Part shown: one piece after another, positions 27,626-36,375 of the stretch
How positions within the stretch are numbered: the stretch's first letter is position 1
Layout: each line of letters starts with the position of its first letter
Origin: Marisediminitalea oceani
GTDB taxonomy: Bacteria; Pseudomonadota; Gammaproteobacteria; Enterobacterales; Alteromonadaceae
DNA length: 64,000 nucleotides
Direction: 5' to 3'
NCBI RefSeq assembly: GCF_003731635.1
Contig: NZ_RCUA01000010.1
Location: 1 to 64,000 of the forward strand
The notes under the pieces: generated by a model
Databases searched by the model: none
The model's input: the letters and a program-made list of their open reading frames with translations, nothing else
What the model was told of the DNA's origin: nothing
Position numbers and translations under genes: made by a program

Positions 27626-28333
27626 TTATTCAACCCGGGTAATGGTGAGTTTTACCGCTGGATTATCAAAACGATGCGCAGCGGTAAGAACCGACATCGT
27701 CAGGCCGTCGTCAGCCGACACCACGCCAGGGTGAAAGCTCACCAAATCGGCATCGTCCCGTTCCGCATTATAGCCTTCCCCGCCATCGGCAGGGCCGGGA
27801 ATAGTGCCTGCAACCTCGCTGTTGGCTTCTGTACCTGCATCGAGGACTGGCAATACCATAGTCATGCTCTGGTTCACTTCAAGTTCACCCAAAGCATGGC
27901 CGGTAATACCGGCAAACGAGTCGTTGGTGTTAACCAGCATGGTAGCAACGCTGATAAACGTATCAGGTTCATTGACCACCGTAACAGTTATGGCTTCACT
28001 GCTACCCGGCGCGATGGGTCCTGCACCTGATGCCGATGCCATTACCCCTTCTGAGGCAGTAAAATCGCTATTATCACCACCCTCAGCAAGTACTTCTAAT
28101 GCCGCCGAAGCTGACATACCAACTTCCCACATAACCGCATCACCATGCAGCGCTACACCCACCGGCGAAAGCGGTTGTCCCTGCGTCAGGTTTTGAACTG
28201 TCACCTCATAGGAATACGAGACATCAGCAGGTGGTACCGGGGCTGGCTCGTCATCATCGTTATGATCACATGCAGTCAGGGCCAGGCAGCTTAACGCTAG
28301 CATTGAAAGCCCAAATCGTTTTTGTATAACCAT
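27626..28333 (-). CDS. Spondin-domain lipoprotein
   Basis: A 235-residue exported protein with a lipobox (ALTAC, Cys22) and then a low-complexity Asp/Pro linker. The rest matches the bacterial Spondin_N-like domain: YEVTVQNLTQGQPLSPVGVA, LAEGGDNSDF, an ATMLVNTNDSFAGI segment, DAGTEANSEV and a HPGVV segment near the end. Eukaryotic spondin domains act in extracellular matrix and bind calcium; the bacterial role is unknown. It lies 8 bp after a second spondin gene, with GGAGG before its ATG. Confidence 0.88.
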   Translation of the reverse strand: MVIQKRFGLSMLALSCLALTACDHNDDDEPAPVPPADVSYSYEVTVQNLTQGQPLSPVGVALHGDAVMWEVGMSASAALEVLAEGGDNSDFTASEGVMASASGAGPIAPGSSEAITVTVVNEPDTFISVATMLVNTNDSFAGITGHALGELEVNQSMTMVLPVLDAGTEANSEVAGTIPGPADGGEGYNAERDDADLVSFHPGVVSADDGLTMSVLTAAHRFDNPAVKLTITRVE

Positions 28334-28341
28334 GGGACCTC

Positions 28342-29055
28342 CTACTCAGATACTGTAACGGTGACCATGGCAACAGGGTTTAACCAGCGCTGGACGGTAT
28401 TGGAAATATCAGACATACCAGCCTCGGTATCATTGTCGCCAAGGTTTCCGGGGTGAATATGTACCGTGGCATTGGTAACTTCGCTGGTTACGCCACTACC
28501 ACCTGTGCCCACCAGGTCCTCAAGCGGTGGTGGAACAGGCAGACCCGGTGCGCCAGGTGCGCCGCCGCCGCGAATTTCATCGTTGGCTTCAGTGCCCGCA
28601 TCATAGGCATTAATATACACGGTATAAGTACCCGGCTCTTCAGGGATCATCCAGCTATTCAGGCCAATAAAGCCATCATTAGTGGGCAGCATCATGGCAA
28701 CAATAGACAATGCAGTATTGCCGTCCATGGTCGACAAAGTCGTTGTCGTCGCTGCAGTAGGCATTAATAAACCACCGGCGGGATTTGCTACGGTATCGGC
28801 ACTTAATGCATCGACTGCCGTTTCAAAACCAGAAATATCACCGCCTTCGGCCATCGCCTGCAGCTCTGTGCTGGCGGCTTCGCCTACATTGAAAAGCTGC
28901 TGTTCGGGGCTATGGGCCGTAATTAAAATAGGCGTAAAATAAATACCGCGAGTGAGGTTTTGCACGGTTACTTCAAGCTCGGCGGCCTGAGCGAATCCGC
29001 TCATTGCAGTCAGGCCGGTGGCGACCATCAAGGGTGTCAGTTGCTTTAGTTTCAT
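28342..29055 (-). CDS. Spondin-domain secreted protein
   Basis: A 237-residue paralogue of the next gene, with an ordinary signal peptide (about 1-24, ending AQAAE) instead of a lipobox. The same motifs appear in order: VTVQNLTRGIYFTPILI, AEGGDISGFE, an AMMLPTNDGFIGL segment, DAGTEANDEI and HIHPGNLGD. The DAGTEAND and NDGF acidic stretches could bind calcium. It is first in the spondin-spondin-regulator operon. Confidence 0.88.
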   Translation of the reverse strand: MKLKQLTPLMVATGLTAMSGFAQAAELEVTVQNLTRGIYFTPILITAHSPEQQLFNVGEAASTELQAMAEGGDISGFETAVDALSADTVANPAGGLLMPTAATTTTLSTMDGNTALSIVAMMLPTNDGFIGLNSWMIPEEPGTYTVYINAYDAGTEANDEIRGGGAPGAPGLPVPPPLEDLVGTGGSGVTSEVTNATVHIHPGNLGDNDTEAGMSDISNTVQRWLNPVAMVTVTVSE

Positions 29056-29247
29056 AAATATTCCTTTTGCGCTTAATCATTCTCAGGCCTCGATAGTTCG
29101 CTGGATTAGTTGTATACACCGCCAGATACCGAGGATTAGAAAATCGGAGCCACGCCTGAGCGCGTTATCAACCGTTCTTCATAGCGCTAAGCATGGCCGA
29201 CAAAGTTCGCAAAAGTTTCACAGAAAAATCACAATTTTCAGGCATAA

Positions 29248-29273
29248 AAAAACCGGCGATTAAGCCGGTTTTT
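29248..29273 (-). terminator. Terminator after sspB (also works on the opposite strand)
   Basis: A 10-bp stem AAAAACCGGC / GCCGGTTTTT with a 6-base loop is flanked by A- and T-runs on both sides. It lies 24 bp after the sspB stop codon. Confidence 0.88.
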
Positions 29274-29296
29274 AAAGTTTATCTATTCACGCCAGA

Positions 29297-29743
29297 TTAT
29301 TTAATGACCTTCAGATTTGGTTTACCACGAGGTTTTGGTGGCGTCTGAGGCGGCACCTCAGCGTCTGTTTTGGCTTCTTCCAGAACCGGAGCGCTGTCGT
29401 CTGCTTCGGGCTCATCAGCCGGCATGCCCTCAGGGGCAAATACCGTACCAGCGCCATTCTCGCGCGCGTAGATAGCCAGAACCGCCTCACAAGGCATACT
29501 CAGGCTGCGCGGCTGGCCACTAAAACGGGCCTGAAACGACAAACCATCTTTATCCAGATAGAAATTAACACAGGCAGACGGCGAGATGTTCAGCACAATC
29601 TGACCGTCTTTAACAAATTCCTGTGGCACATCAACCAGATTATTTGTGGCGTCTACAACAATGTAGGGCGTAAGATCGTTATCAACAATCCAGTCGAAAA
29701 ACGCTTTCAACAAATACGGTTGGTTGGAGGTCATTTGACTCAT
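29297..29743 (-). CDS. sspB: ClpXP protease specificity-enhancing factor
   Basis: SspB binds ssrA-tagged proteins and delivers them to ClpXP. The 148-residue protein has the folded N-terminal substrate-binding domain (about 5-110), a flexible acidic linker, and a C-terminal ClpX-docking peptide (PNLKVIK), like the LRVVK tail in E. coli. It overlaps sspA by 4 bp (ATGA). Confidence 0.96.
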   Translation of the reverse strand: MSQMTSNQPYLLKAFFDWIVDNDLTPYIVVDATNNLVDVPQEFVKDGQIVLNISPSACVNFYLDKDGLSFQARFSGQPRSLSMPCEAVLAIYARENGAGTVFAPEGMPADEPEADDSAPVLEEAKTDAEVPPQTPPKPRGKPNLKVIK

Positions 29744-30372
29744 AACGGGTTATGAATTTCGCGTTCTTGATCAGTCAGCGACGCTTTGAACGAGCTTCTT
29801 GAGAAGATACGGTTCATGTAAGCGTGGATGTCTTTAGCGCCACCACCGTTTAGCTCAATGCCCAGGGCAGGTAAACGCCATAACAGCGGCGCCAGGTAGC
29901 AATCTACCAGACTGAATTCTTCGCTCATAAAGTAAGGCATTTCGGCAAACACCGGCGCCAGGCTTAACAGCGCTTCGCGTAAATCGTTGCGGGCAGTTTC
30001 CACATCACCTTCGCCACGGAAGATTTGCGCTGCCAGGCTGTACCAGTCCTGTTCGATGCGGTGCATCATCAGGCGGCTCTGACCACGGGATACCGGATAA
30101 ACAGGCATCAGCGGCGGATGAGGAAAACGCTCATCAAGGTATTCCATGATGATGTGAGACTTATACAGCACTAATTCACGATCAACCAAAGTGGGCACTG
30201 TTCCATAAGGGTTCAGCTCCATCAGGTCTTCAGGCAGTTTGGTGGGATCAGTGTAGCTGATCTCAACGCCAACGCCTTTTTCGGCCAATACAATACGAAC
30301 CTGATGACTATAGATGTCAATCGTGTCTGAGAACAACGTCATGATTGAACGCTTATTCGCGGCTACGGCCAT
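29740..30372 (-). CDS. sspA: Stringent starvation protein A
   Basis: SspA is a glutathione-S-transferase-like protein that binds RNA polymerase and modulates transcription under starvation and acid stress. The 210-residue product starts MAVAANKRSIMTLFS, nearly identical to the E. coli protein, which fixes the start. The thioredoxin-like half is followed by the GST helical half with FSLVDCYLAPLLWRL. The operon sspA-sspB is usual in gammaproteobacteria, and petABC lies just upstream. Confidence 0.97.
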   Translation of the reverse strand: MAVAANKRSIMTLFSDTIDIYSHQVRIVLAEKGVGVEISYTDPTKLPEDLMELNPYGTVPTLVDRELVLYKSHIIMEYLDERFPHPPLMPVYPVSRGQSRLMMHRIEQDWYSLAAQIFRGEGDVETARNDLREALLSLAPVFAEMPYFMSEEFSLVDCYLAPLLWRLPALGIELNGGGAKDIHAYMNRIFSRSSFKASLTDQEREIHNPL

Positions 30373-30440
30373 TCATTCTCCTCCGAGATACATTAAATCG
30401 AGCATGGTTGAACGCTAATTTGCGGCCAACATAAACTAAA

Positions 30441-30462
30441 AAAAGGGGGCGAGAGGCCCCCT
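30441..30462 (-). terminator. Terminator of the petABC operon
   Basis: AGGGGGC / GCCCCCT arms (7 bp) enclose GAGAG; on the minus strand a T-run follows. It lies 31 bp after the cytochrome c1 stop codon and before sspA. Confidence 0.85.
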
Positions 30463-30492
30463 GTCATTTATTATACTATAAAACCCTGACGA

Positions 30493-31227
30493 TTAGTGAA
30501 CGTCTCGCCAGAATTCTTTCTTAAGCATGAACACAAATACAAACAGTACCAGGATGAAGATCAGTACCCATTTACCAATGGATTCGGACTCCAGACGGAA
30601 CGGTTCGCCGGTATATTCCAGGTAGTTAACCAGATCCAGAATAGCCTGGTCGTATTCTTCGGTTGTCAGTGCACCGTCACCGTCGGTTTTAATACCGGCG
30701 TGACGCATTACTGTTTCACCATCTACCATTGCTTCTTCTTCAACCATGCGCGGCGTACCTTGCAGTGGTTGCAGCACGTGCGGCATACCTACTTCAGGGA
30801 ATACCGTGTTGTTTACGCCAAACGGACGCGACTCATCCACGTAGAAAGAACGCAGGTAAGTGTAAATCCAGTCTGCGCCACGAACACGGGCAACCAGAGT
30901 CAGATCCGGCGGCGCCGCACCAAACCACTGAGCTGCAGATTCTGCTGGCATAGAGCGCTCAATGTAGTCTGAGATTTTCTCACCGGTGAACTGCAGGTTT
31001 TCTTCTGCCAGTTCTTCCGGAATGCCCAGGTCGTTGAACGTACGCTGGTAGCGCTGATACTGCTGGCCGTGACAACCAAGGCAGTAGTTCATGAATAATT
31101 TCGCACCACGCTGCAACGACGCTTTGTCGCTCAAATCGTAGTTAGCTTTGTCCAGGTGGACGTTGCCGCCAGCGGCCAGAGCCATCCCAGGCAACAGCAA
31201 CGCCAGTACACAAATTAGTTTTCTCAT
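30493..31227 (-). CDS. petC: Cytochrome c1 of the bc1 complex
   Basis: Cytochrome c1 passes electrons from the Rieske protein to a soluble or membrane cytochrome c in the periplasm. The 244-residue protein has a signal peptide (1-18), the heme motif CLGCH (Cys49, Cys52, His53), a conserved Met region near PEVGMPHVLQ and a C-terminal membrane anchor (about 215-236). It overlaps cytochrome b by 4 bp. Confidence 0.96.
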   Translation of the reverse strand: MRKLICVLALLLPGMALAAGGNVHLDKANYDLSDKASLQRGAKLFMNYCLGCHGQQYQRYQRTFNDLGIPEELAEENLQFTGEKISDYIERSMPAESAAQWFGAAPPDLTLVARVRGADWIYTYLRSFYVDESRPFGVNNTVFPEVGMPHVLQPLQGTPRMVEEEAMVDGETVMRHAGIKTDGDGALTTEEYDQAILDLVNYLEYTGEPFRLESESIGKWVLIFILVLFVFVFMLKKEFWRDVH

Positions 31228-32489
31228 TTAGGGATCCTCGCTGGTACAGGCTTAGTTGTTTCATTTTTACTGTAGATAAACAGCAGGATGAAGAAACCGA
31301 AATACATCACTGTTAAGATTTGCGACGCAGTAATTTTCCAGTTTTCCTGAGGCGTACCGCCTAAGTAACCTAAGAAAATAAACACACCGGCAAACACAAG
31401 CAGGTTCAGCTTATGCAGACCGCTGCGATAGCGCCATGACTTAACTGTACCGCGGTCGAACCAAGGTAACAGGAACAGGAAGATAATCGCACCAAACATC
31501 GCGATAACCCCAAACAGCTTATCCGGAACCGCTTTCAGAATCGCGTAGAACGGCGTGAAGTACCATACCGGGAAGATGTGAGCAGGCGTTTTCAGCGGGT
31601 TAGCAATTTCAAAGTTTGGATGCTCAAGGAATTTACCGCCCATTTCCGGCGCAAAGAACATGATGTAAGTAAACGCCGCCAGGAAAATACAGAACGCTAC
31701 CAGGTCTTTCAACACGATGTGCGGGAAGAACGGTACGATATCATCTGCGATGTCATACTTGCTGGTGTAGTACTCGTGAATTTCGAACTTGGTTTTTTCG
31801 TCTTCTGACAGGCTGCCTTTCTTATGCTTGATTGCCACGCCATCAGGGTTGTTAGAACCCACTTCGTGCAGTGCAATGATATGCAGGAACACTAAAATAA
31901 CGATAACCAGTGGCAGTGCAATAACGTGCAGTGCAAAGAAACGGTTTAGTGTGGCACCAGAGATAACGTAGTCACCCTGAATCCATTGTACTAAGTCCGG
32001 GCCAATCACCGGAATGGCACTGAACAGTGATACGATTACCTGTGCCCCCCAGTAAGACATCTGACCCCATGGCAATACGTATCCCATGAAGGCTTCAGCC
32101 ATCAGGGCCAGGTAAATCAGCATACCGAAGATCCACAGCAGCTCACGTGGCTTCTGGTAAGAACCGTAGATCATGCCACGGAACATGTGCATGTATACCA
32201 CGATAAAGAACGCTGACGCGCCGGTGCTGTGCATATAACGGATGATCCATCCGTAATCGATTTCACGCATGATGTATTCAACCGACGCGAAGGCGCCTTC
32301 GGCAGTTGGGTTGAAGTTCATGGTTAACCAGATACCGGTGACGATTTGGTTTACTAATACAATGGTGGCCAGAAACCCGAACACGTACCAGAAGTTCATG
32401 TTACGTGGTGCCGGATACTGGATAGCGTGCATGTTGGCCACACGCATCATTGGGATACGTGCTTCAATCCAGGCTAGAAATGCTTGCAT
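31224..32489 (-). CDS. petB: Cytochrome b of the bc1 complex
   Basis: The membrane core of ubiquinol:cytochrome c oxidoreductase, with the Qo and Qi sites. The 421-residue protein has eight hydrophobic helices, heme-ligand histidines in helices B and D (around RYMHSTGASAFF and FFALHVIALPL), and the PEWY-type Qo loop read here as PVWYFTPFYAIL. I chose the ATG at 32489, with GGAGG nine bases upstream, over an in-frame start at 32516 that would overlap the Rieske gene. The order is Rieske, cytochrome b, cytochrome c1. Confidence 0.96.
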   Translation of the reverse strand: MQAFLAWIEARIPMMRVANMHAIQYPAPRNMNFWYVFGFLATIVLVNQIVTGIWLTMNFNPTAEGAFASVEYIMREIDYGWIIRYMHSTGASAFFIVVYMHMFRGMIYGSYQKPRELLWIFGMLIYLALMAEAFMGYVLPWGQMSYWGAQVIVSLFSAIPVIGPDLVQWIQGDYVISGATLNRFFALHVIALPLVIVILVFLHIIALHEVGSNNPDGVAIKHKKGSLSEDEKTKFEIHEYYTSKYDIADDIVPFFPHIVLKDLVAFCIFLAAFTYIMFFAPEMGGKFLEHPNFEIANPLKTPAHIFPVWYFTPFYAILKAVPDKLFGVIAMFGAIIFLFLLPWFDRGTVKSWRYRSGLHKLNLLVFAGVFIFLGYLGGTPQENWKITASQILTVMYFGFFILLFIYSKNETTKPVPARIPK

Positions 32490-32490
32490 G

Positions 32491-33123
32491 TTACGCAACC
32501 TCCGCTTCTGAACCAATGATCACTGTTGTGTCGTCAACAAACTGATACGGTGGAACAACCAGATTTAATGGCGCTGGAACGTTTTGGAAAACGCGACCGG
32601 CCATATCGAATTTAGAACCGTGGCACGGGCAGAAGAAGCCTTCTGGCACGCCTTCAACGTATTCTTCAAACGCACCATCTTTCATGTGTTGTGGAGAGCA
32701 ACCAAGATGCGTACAAATACCTACCAGGATGAGGTATTCCTCTTTCATTGAGCGGTACTGGTTCTGCGCAAATGCAGGTTGTTGCTCATTTTCAGAGTTA
32801 GGGTCACGTAACTGATCTTCGTGTTGACCAAGTTCTGCCAGGATTTCAGGCGTACGACGTACGATCCATACCGGCTTGCTTCGCCACATAACACGAATCA
32901 GCTGGCCAGGTTCGATTGCGCTGATATCAACTTCTACATCAGCACCGGCCGCTTTCGCTTTTGCACTCGGATTCCAGGACGCAACGAAAGGTACAGCTGC
33001 ACCTACTACACCCACACCACCAACAACCGATGTCGCAACGGTTAAAAACCGACGACGCGGATTATCTTGCGGTTTGTTATCACTCAGCGCAGACTCTTTT
33101 GCATCTACAGATACATTGCTCAT
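32491..33123 (-). CDS. petA: Rieske iron-sulfur subunit of the bc1 complex
   Basis: Carries electrons from quinol at the Qo site to cytochrome c1. The protein (210 residues from this start) has a twin-arginine-like N terminus (NPRRRFLTVATSVVG), one membrane helix and the cluster motifs CTHLGC and CPCHGSKFD that bind the [2Fe-2S] centre. The start at 33123 has GGAG eight bases upstream; an in-frame ATG at 33168 falls inside a terminator-like hairpin and is rejected. It is the first gene of petABC. Confidence 0.96.
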   Translation of the reverse strand: MSNVSVDAKESALSDNKPQDNPRRRFLTVATSVVGGVGVVGAAVPFVASWNPSAKAKAAGADVEVDISAIEPGQLIRVMWRSKPVWIVRRTPEILAELGQHEDQLRDPNSENEQQPAFAQNQYRSMKEEYLILVGICTHLGCSPQHMKDGAFEEYVEGVPEGFFCPCHGSKFDMAGRVFQNVPAPLNLVVPPYQFVDDTTVIIGSEAEVA

Positions 33124-33152
33124 CCACTTTTCTCCAGGTTTTGGATAATATG

Positions 33153-33185
33153 AAAACCCGCAAATCACCGCCCCAGGCGGGTTTT
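33153..33185 (-). terminator. Terminator-like hairpin just before petA
   Basis: Arms AAAACCCGC and GCGGGTTTT (9 bp) enclose 15 bases. The hairpin sits 30 bp before the petA start on the same strand. It could stop read-through from rplM-rpsI, or act in the petA leader. The T-run is short, so terminator strength is uncertain. Confidence 0.5.
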
Positions 33186-33490
33186 ACAGGCTTTCATTAA
33201 ACTTGTCGTGTCCGTATCGCCAGACCGTTTCAGCGAGGTGGCGATTTAGCACGAAAGATTGTCATAATTTTCGACCGAAAATGATAAAAGAAAACCCCCT
33301 CAAAACACAAGGAATTACTGGAATTAACTGGATAAATATTTGCGCCAAATCAGGCCGGGAAAGCTGCCTGAGACGAAAGTCGTAGTCAGATTTACGGCTC
33401 TACACAATATTTTTACATTTAATTATCACAATTGTGCATCAGGCGCTTCGCGCTTTGCCCGAAAGCGTAAAAATCCCTGTACGTGAGGCA
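33186..33490. other. Intergenic region upstream of petABC
   Basis: About 300 bp without a supported gene between two hairpins. It should carry the petABC promoter, unless transcription begins within the hairpin region. I see no clear promoter boxes or RNA gene; the short ORFs on both strands lack ribosome-binding sites. Confidence 0.6.
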
Positions 33491-33493
33491 TAA

Positions 33494-33519
33494 AAAAACC
33501 CGGCATAAGCCGGGTTTTT
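33494..33519 (-). terminator. Terminator of the rplM-rpsI operon
   Basis: An 11-bp stem AAAAACCCGGC / GCCGGGTTTTT with an ATAA loop, flanked by A- and T-runs, lies 19 bp after the rpsI stop codon. Confidence 0.92.
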
Positions 33520-33537
33520 GCATTCTGTAAAAACGTA

Positions 33538-33930
33538 TTAACGTTTTGAGAATTGTGGTTTCTTACGTGCTTTATGAAGACCCACTTTCTTACGTTCAAC
33601 GCGACGAGCGTCACGAGTAACGAAGCCTGCTTTACGCAGCGCTGGGCGAAGTGCTTCATCATATTCCATCAGTGCACGGGTGATACCGTGACGGATTGCA
33701 CCAGCCTGACCGTTTGAACCACCACCTTTAACAGTGATGTACAGGTCAAACTTTTCAGTCATTTCTACCAGTTCCAGTGGCTGACGAACAACCATGCACT
33801 CGGTTTCACGACCAAAGTACTCGTCAAGAGCACGTGAGTTTACTGTGATGTTTCCTGTACCTGGACGCAGGAATACACGAGCAGTAGAACTTTTGCGACG
33901 GCCAGTGCCGTAATATTGAGTATCTGCCAT
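33538..33930 (-). CDS. rpsI: 30S ribosomal protein S9
   Basis: Ribosomal protein S9 (130 residues); its C-terminal tail reaches the P-site tRNA. The family start [16 protein letters not shown] and the tail [15 protein letters not shown] are both present. It follows rplM by 12 bp in the conserved rplM-rpsI operon. Confidence 0.98.
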   Translation of the reverse strand: MADTQYYGTGRRKSSTARVFLRPGTGNITVNSRALDEYFGRETECMVVRQPLELVEMTEKFDLYITVKGGGSNGQAGAIRHGITRALMEYDEALRPALRKAGFVTRDARRVERKKVGLHKARKKPQFSKR

Positions 33931-33942
33931 GTGATAAGCTCC

Positions 33943-34371
33943 TTAAATGTCCAATACTTGAGGCTGTTGAGCAGTGTGCTTGTGTTCAGCACCTGCGTAA
34001 ACTTTGAGCTTACGGAACATTGCACGGCCCAGAGGACCTTTTGGCAACATACCTTTAACCGCTTTTTCAAGCACCATTTCTGGCTTGTGAGCAAGCAGCT
34101 TCTCAAAGTTAGTCTCTTTAAGACCACCAGGATAACCGGTGTGAGCGTAGTACATTTTGCCCTTCGCTTTGTTACCAGTTACAGTAATTTTCTCAGCGTT
34201 GATAACTACAATGTAGTCACCAGTGTCAACGTGAGGAGTATACTCAGGCTTATGCTTACCACGTAAACGCAGTGCGATTTCAGAAGCCAAGCGACCCAGA
34301 GTTTTGTCTGTGGCGTCTACCACATACCAGTCACGGGCTACCGTTTCTGGCTTTGCAACAAAAGTTTTCAT
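33943..34371 (-). CDS. rplM: 50S ribosomal protein L13
   Basis: Ribosomal protein L13, an early assembly protein of the large subunit. From the ATG at 34371 it has 142 residues and starts [10 protein letters not shown] like E. coli L13; a GTG four codons upstream is less likely. The motifs [12 protein letters not shown] and [18 protein letters not shown] are typical. In E. coli L13 can repress its own operon by binding the leader; nothing specific can be seen here. Confidence 0.98.
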   Translation of the reverse strand: MKTFVAKPETVARDWYVVDATDKTLGRLASEIALRLRGKHKPEYTPHVDTGDYIVVINAEKITVTGNKAKGKMYYAHTGYPGGLKETNFEKLLAHKPEMVLEKAVKGMLPKGPLGRAMFRKLKVYAGAEHKHTAQQPQVLDI

Positions 34372-34641
34372 TTTAAAATTCACCGAAATAATTCGTCGTT
34401 ACTTTGGTTATGACCGCTACCGTTTGATTAATAGCGCTTCAAACCTACCTAAAATCAATCTATTGACCCCTTCGAGTCTGATGATTCTTCCACCTTCCCA
34501 CAGGTGGGTGTAACTGGGCAGGGCGCGAATTATACAGCATTTGCACAAAAAGCATACCCCTAATAAGGCAAAAAATTAAATTGGCGCAAGCTTTATTCGT
34601 CGACTAATCTTGATAGCGAAGTCAATCATATATTGCTGTTT

Positions 34642-35544
34642 ATGAAACCCTTTTCATTTTTACTTTTGCTCCCCCTGGTATTCAGCCCGGCAGGCTTCGC
34701 TAACAATGCGCCAGAAAAAGTAATTTTCACACGCGCCTTTGCTGATGAAGCATACGGGTATTATCACGCACAGGTGCTGAGGCGGTTACTGGAATTAACG
34801 CCAGAGTTTGGCGCAGCGGTGGCAGAGCCACACCCCCAACCTATGCCCCAGGCCAGGCAAATCATTAAGCTTCAGAGTGGCGAAGCCCATGTAATGTGGA
34901 GTGCTACATCAGCGGCGCGTGAAAAAAAGTTACTCACGGTTCGTTTTCCATTGCTGCAGGGCCTGGCCGGCTACCGGGTGCTGGTGATCCATAAATTCAA
35001 ACAAGGCAGCTATCCTGCAGATGTAACAGAATCAACGCTGCAGTCATACCTCGGTGTACAAGGTGCAGACTGGCCCGATTTAACCGTACTCAAACACAAT
35101 GGTTACAAGGTTGAAGGGCTGCCTTGGAGTCTGTGGTTTGCCAATATGTTTATTGCCGTAGAAAAAGGGCTGGTAGATTATTTCCCGCGCAATGTTATCG
35201 AAGTTTCAAACGATCTGAAGCGACACGCCGATAAGTCAGTCAAACTTGAGGACAACGTGCTATTGCGCTACCCCAGTTACGAGTATTTTTTTGTATCACC
35301 AAAACATCCGGAACTGTTAAAGCGGCTGTATACCGGGCTGCTAAGAATGCTGGATAACGGTGAGCTTAAAAGCTATTTTGACAAGCACTATAATCATCGC
35401 CGGGCACTACAACTGGCGACTCAGGATTCCCGCACCATCTTCGAGCTGGAAAACCCCGGTATTATGCAGACATTTGAAAATCCACTATGGAGCCTGAGTC
35501 CGGCTCCCATGCGCGCCTACCTTAAAGCACGGGTTGCAGAGTAA
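34642..35544 (+). CDS. Periplasmic solute-binding-like protein
   Basis: A 300-residue exported protein (signal peptide about 1-21, ending GFANN). The layout (IKLQSGEAHVMWSATSAAREKKLL, then AVEKGLVDYFPRNV and LKSYFDKHYNH) is that of distant family 3 solute-binding proteins, which bind amino acids and related ligands. No transporter permease or ATPase gene is adjacent, so it may act as a sensor partner or in redox or envelope stress rather than uptake. Ligand unknown. Start is the ATG at 34642; the TTG three codons upstream is also open. Confidence 0.8.
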   Translation: MKPFSFLLLLPLVFSPAGFANNAPEKVIFTRAFADEAYGYYHAQVLRRLLELTPEFGAAVAEPHPQPMPQARQIIKLQSGEAHVMWSATSAAREKKLLTVRFPLLQGLAGYRVLVIHKFKQGSYPADVTESTLQSYLGVQGADWPDLTVLKHNGYKVEGLPWSLWFANMFIAVEKGLVDYFPRNVIEVSNDLKRHADKSVKLEDNVLLRYPSYEYFFVSPKHPELLKRLYTGLLRMLDNGELKSYFDKHYNHRRALQLATQDSRTIFELENPGIMQTFENPLWSLSPAPMRAYLKARVAE

Positions 35545-35559
35545 CAAAGAAAAAAGCCC

Positions 35560-36375
35560 TCAGGCACTGGTTTCTTTATGTTTTACCCGTTGCCATAGTT
35601 GCTCAAGTTCATCCAGCGAGTGCGCTTCAAGACCGCCCTTTTCATCTTTGGCCATCGCTTCAACCACGGCAAACCGTCTGGCGAATTTATTACTGGCCCT
35701 GCGTAGGGCAGCGTCGGCATCTACATTACAATGCCGTGCCAGGTTAACCATGGCAAAGAGTGCATCACCAATTTCAGCTTCGAGGGCCTGCTGATCGCGC
35801 TTAGGCGCATCCAGCTCTGCCTGTATTTCCGCTACTTCCTCGCGCACTTTATCAGCCACCGGGGCTACATCAGGCCAGTCAAAACCCACTCGCGCGCATT
35901 TCTTTTGAATTTTCTGAGCGTACATTAACGCCGGCAGACCGGTGGGAACACTGTCCAGTAAGGCTTTTGGGGCGTTTTTACGCTCCTGTGCCTTAATAGC
36001 CTCCCATTGCTCCGCTAAGCCGGCGTCGTCGGTGGTCGCCTCGCCAAAAACATGGGGATGGCGGCGCACCATCTTATCGCTGATCGCATTGGCGATATCG
36101 GTAAAGTCGAATTGCTTTGATTCATTGCCAATTTGCGCGTAAAAAACGATTTGAAACAGCAGATCACCGAGCTCATCCTTAATCTCATCCGGTGCCCCAC
36201 GTTCTATAGCATCTGCTGCCTCATAGGCTTCCTCGATGGTGTAACGGGTAAGCGACTGCATGGTTTGCTGCACATCCCACGGACACCCTGATTGCGGGTC
36301 GCGCAGGCGCGCCATGATATCAAGTAAGCGGGCTAGCGCCGCCTCCGGTTCAGTTGGTTTTTCGTCTGACATCAA
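35560..36375 (-). CDS. mazG: Nucleoside triphosphate pyrophosphohydrolase MazG
   Basis: MazG hydrolyses (d)NTPs to monophosphates and, in E. coli, lowers ppGpp levels. The 271-residue protein has two MazG domains; the first shows CPWDVQQTMQSLTRYTIEEAYEAADA and DELGDLLFQIVFYAQI with the EExxE and ExxD metal-binding residues. The start (two adjacent ATGs, 36375 and 36372) lies inside the end of relA, giving a 26-bp overlap. The mazEF genes found between relA and mazG in E. coli are absent. Confidence 0.96.
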   Translation of the reverse strand: MMSDEKPTEPEAALARLLDIMARLRDPQSGCPWDVQQTMQSLTRYTIEEAYEAADAIERGAPDEIKDELGDLLFQIVFYAQIGNESKQFDFTDIANAISDKMVRRHPHVFGEATTDDAGLAEQWEAIKAQERKNAPKALLDSVPTGLPALMYAQKIQKKCARVGFDWPDVAPVADKVREEVAEIQAELDAPKRDQQALEAEIGDALFAMVNLARHCNVDADAALRRASNKFARRFAVVEAMAKDEKGGLEAHSLDELEQLWQRVKHKETSA

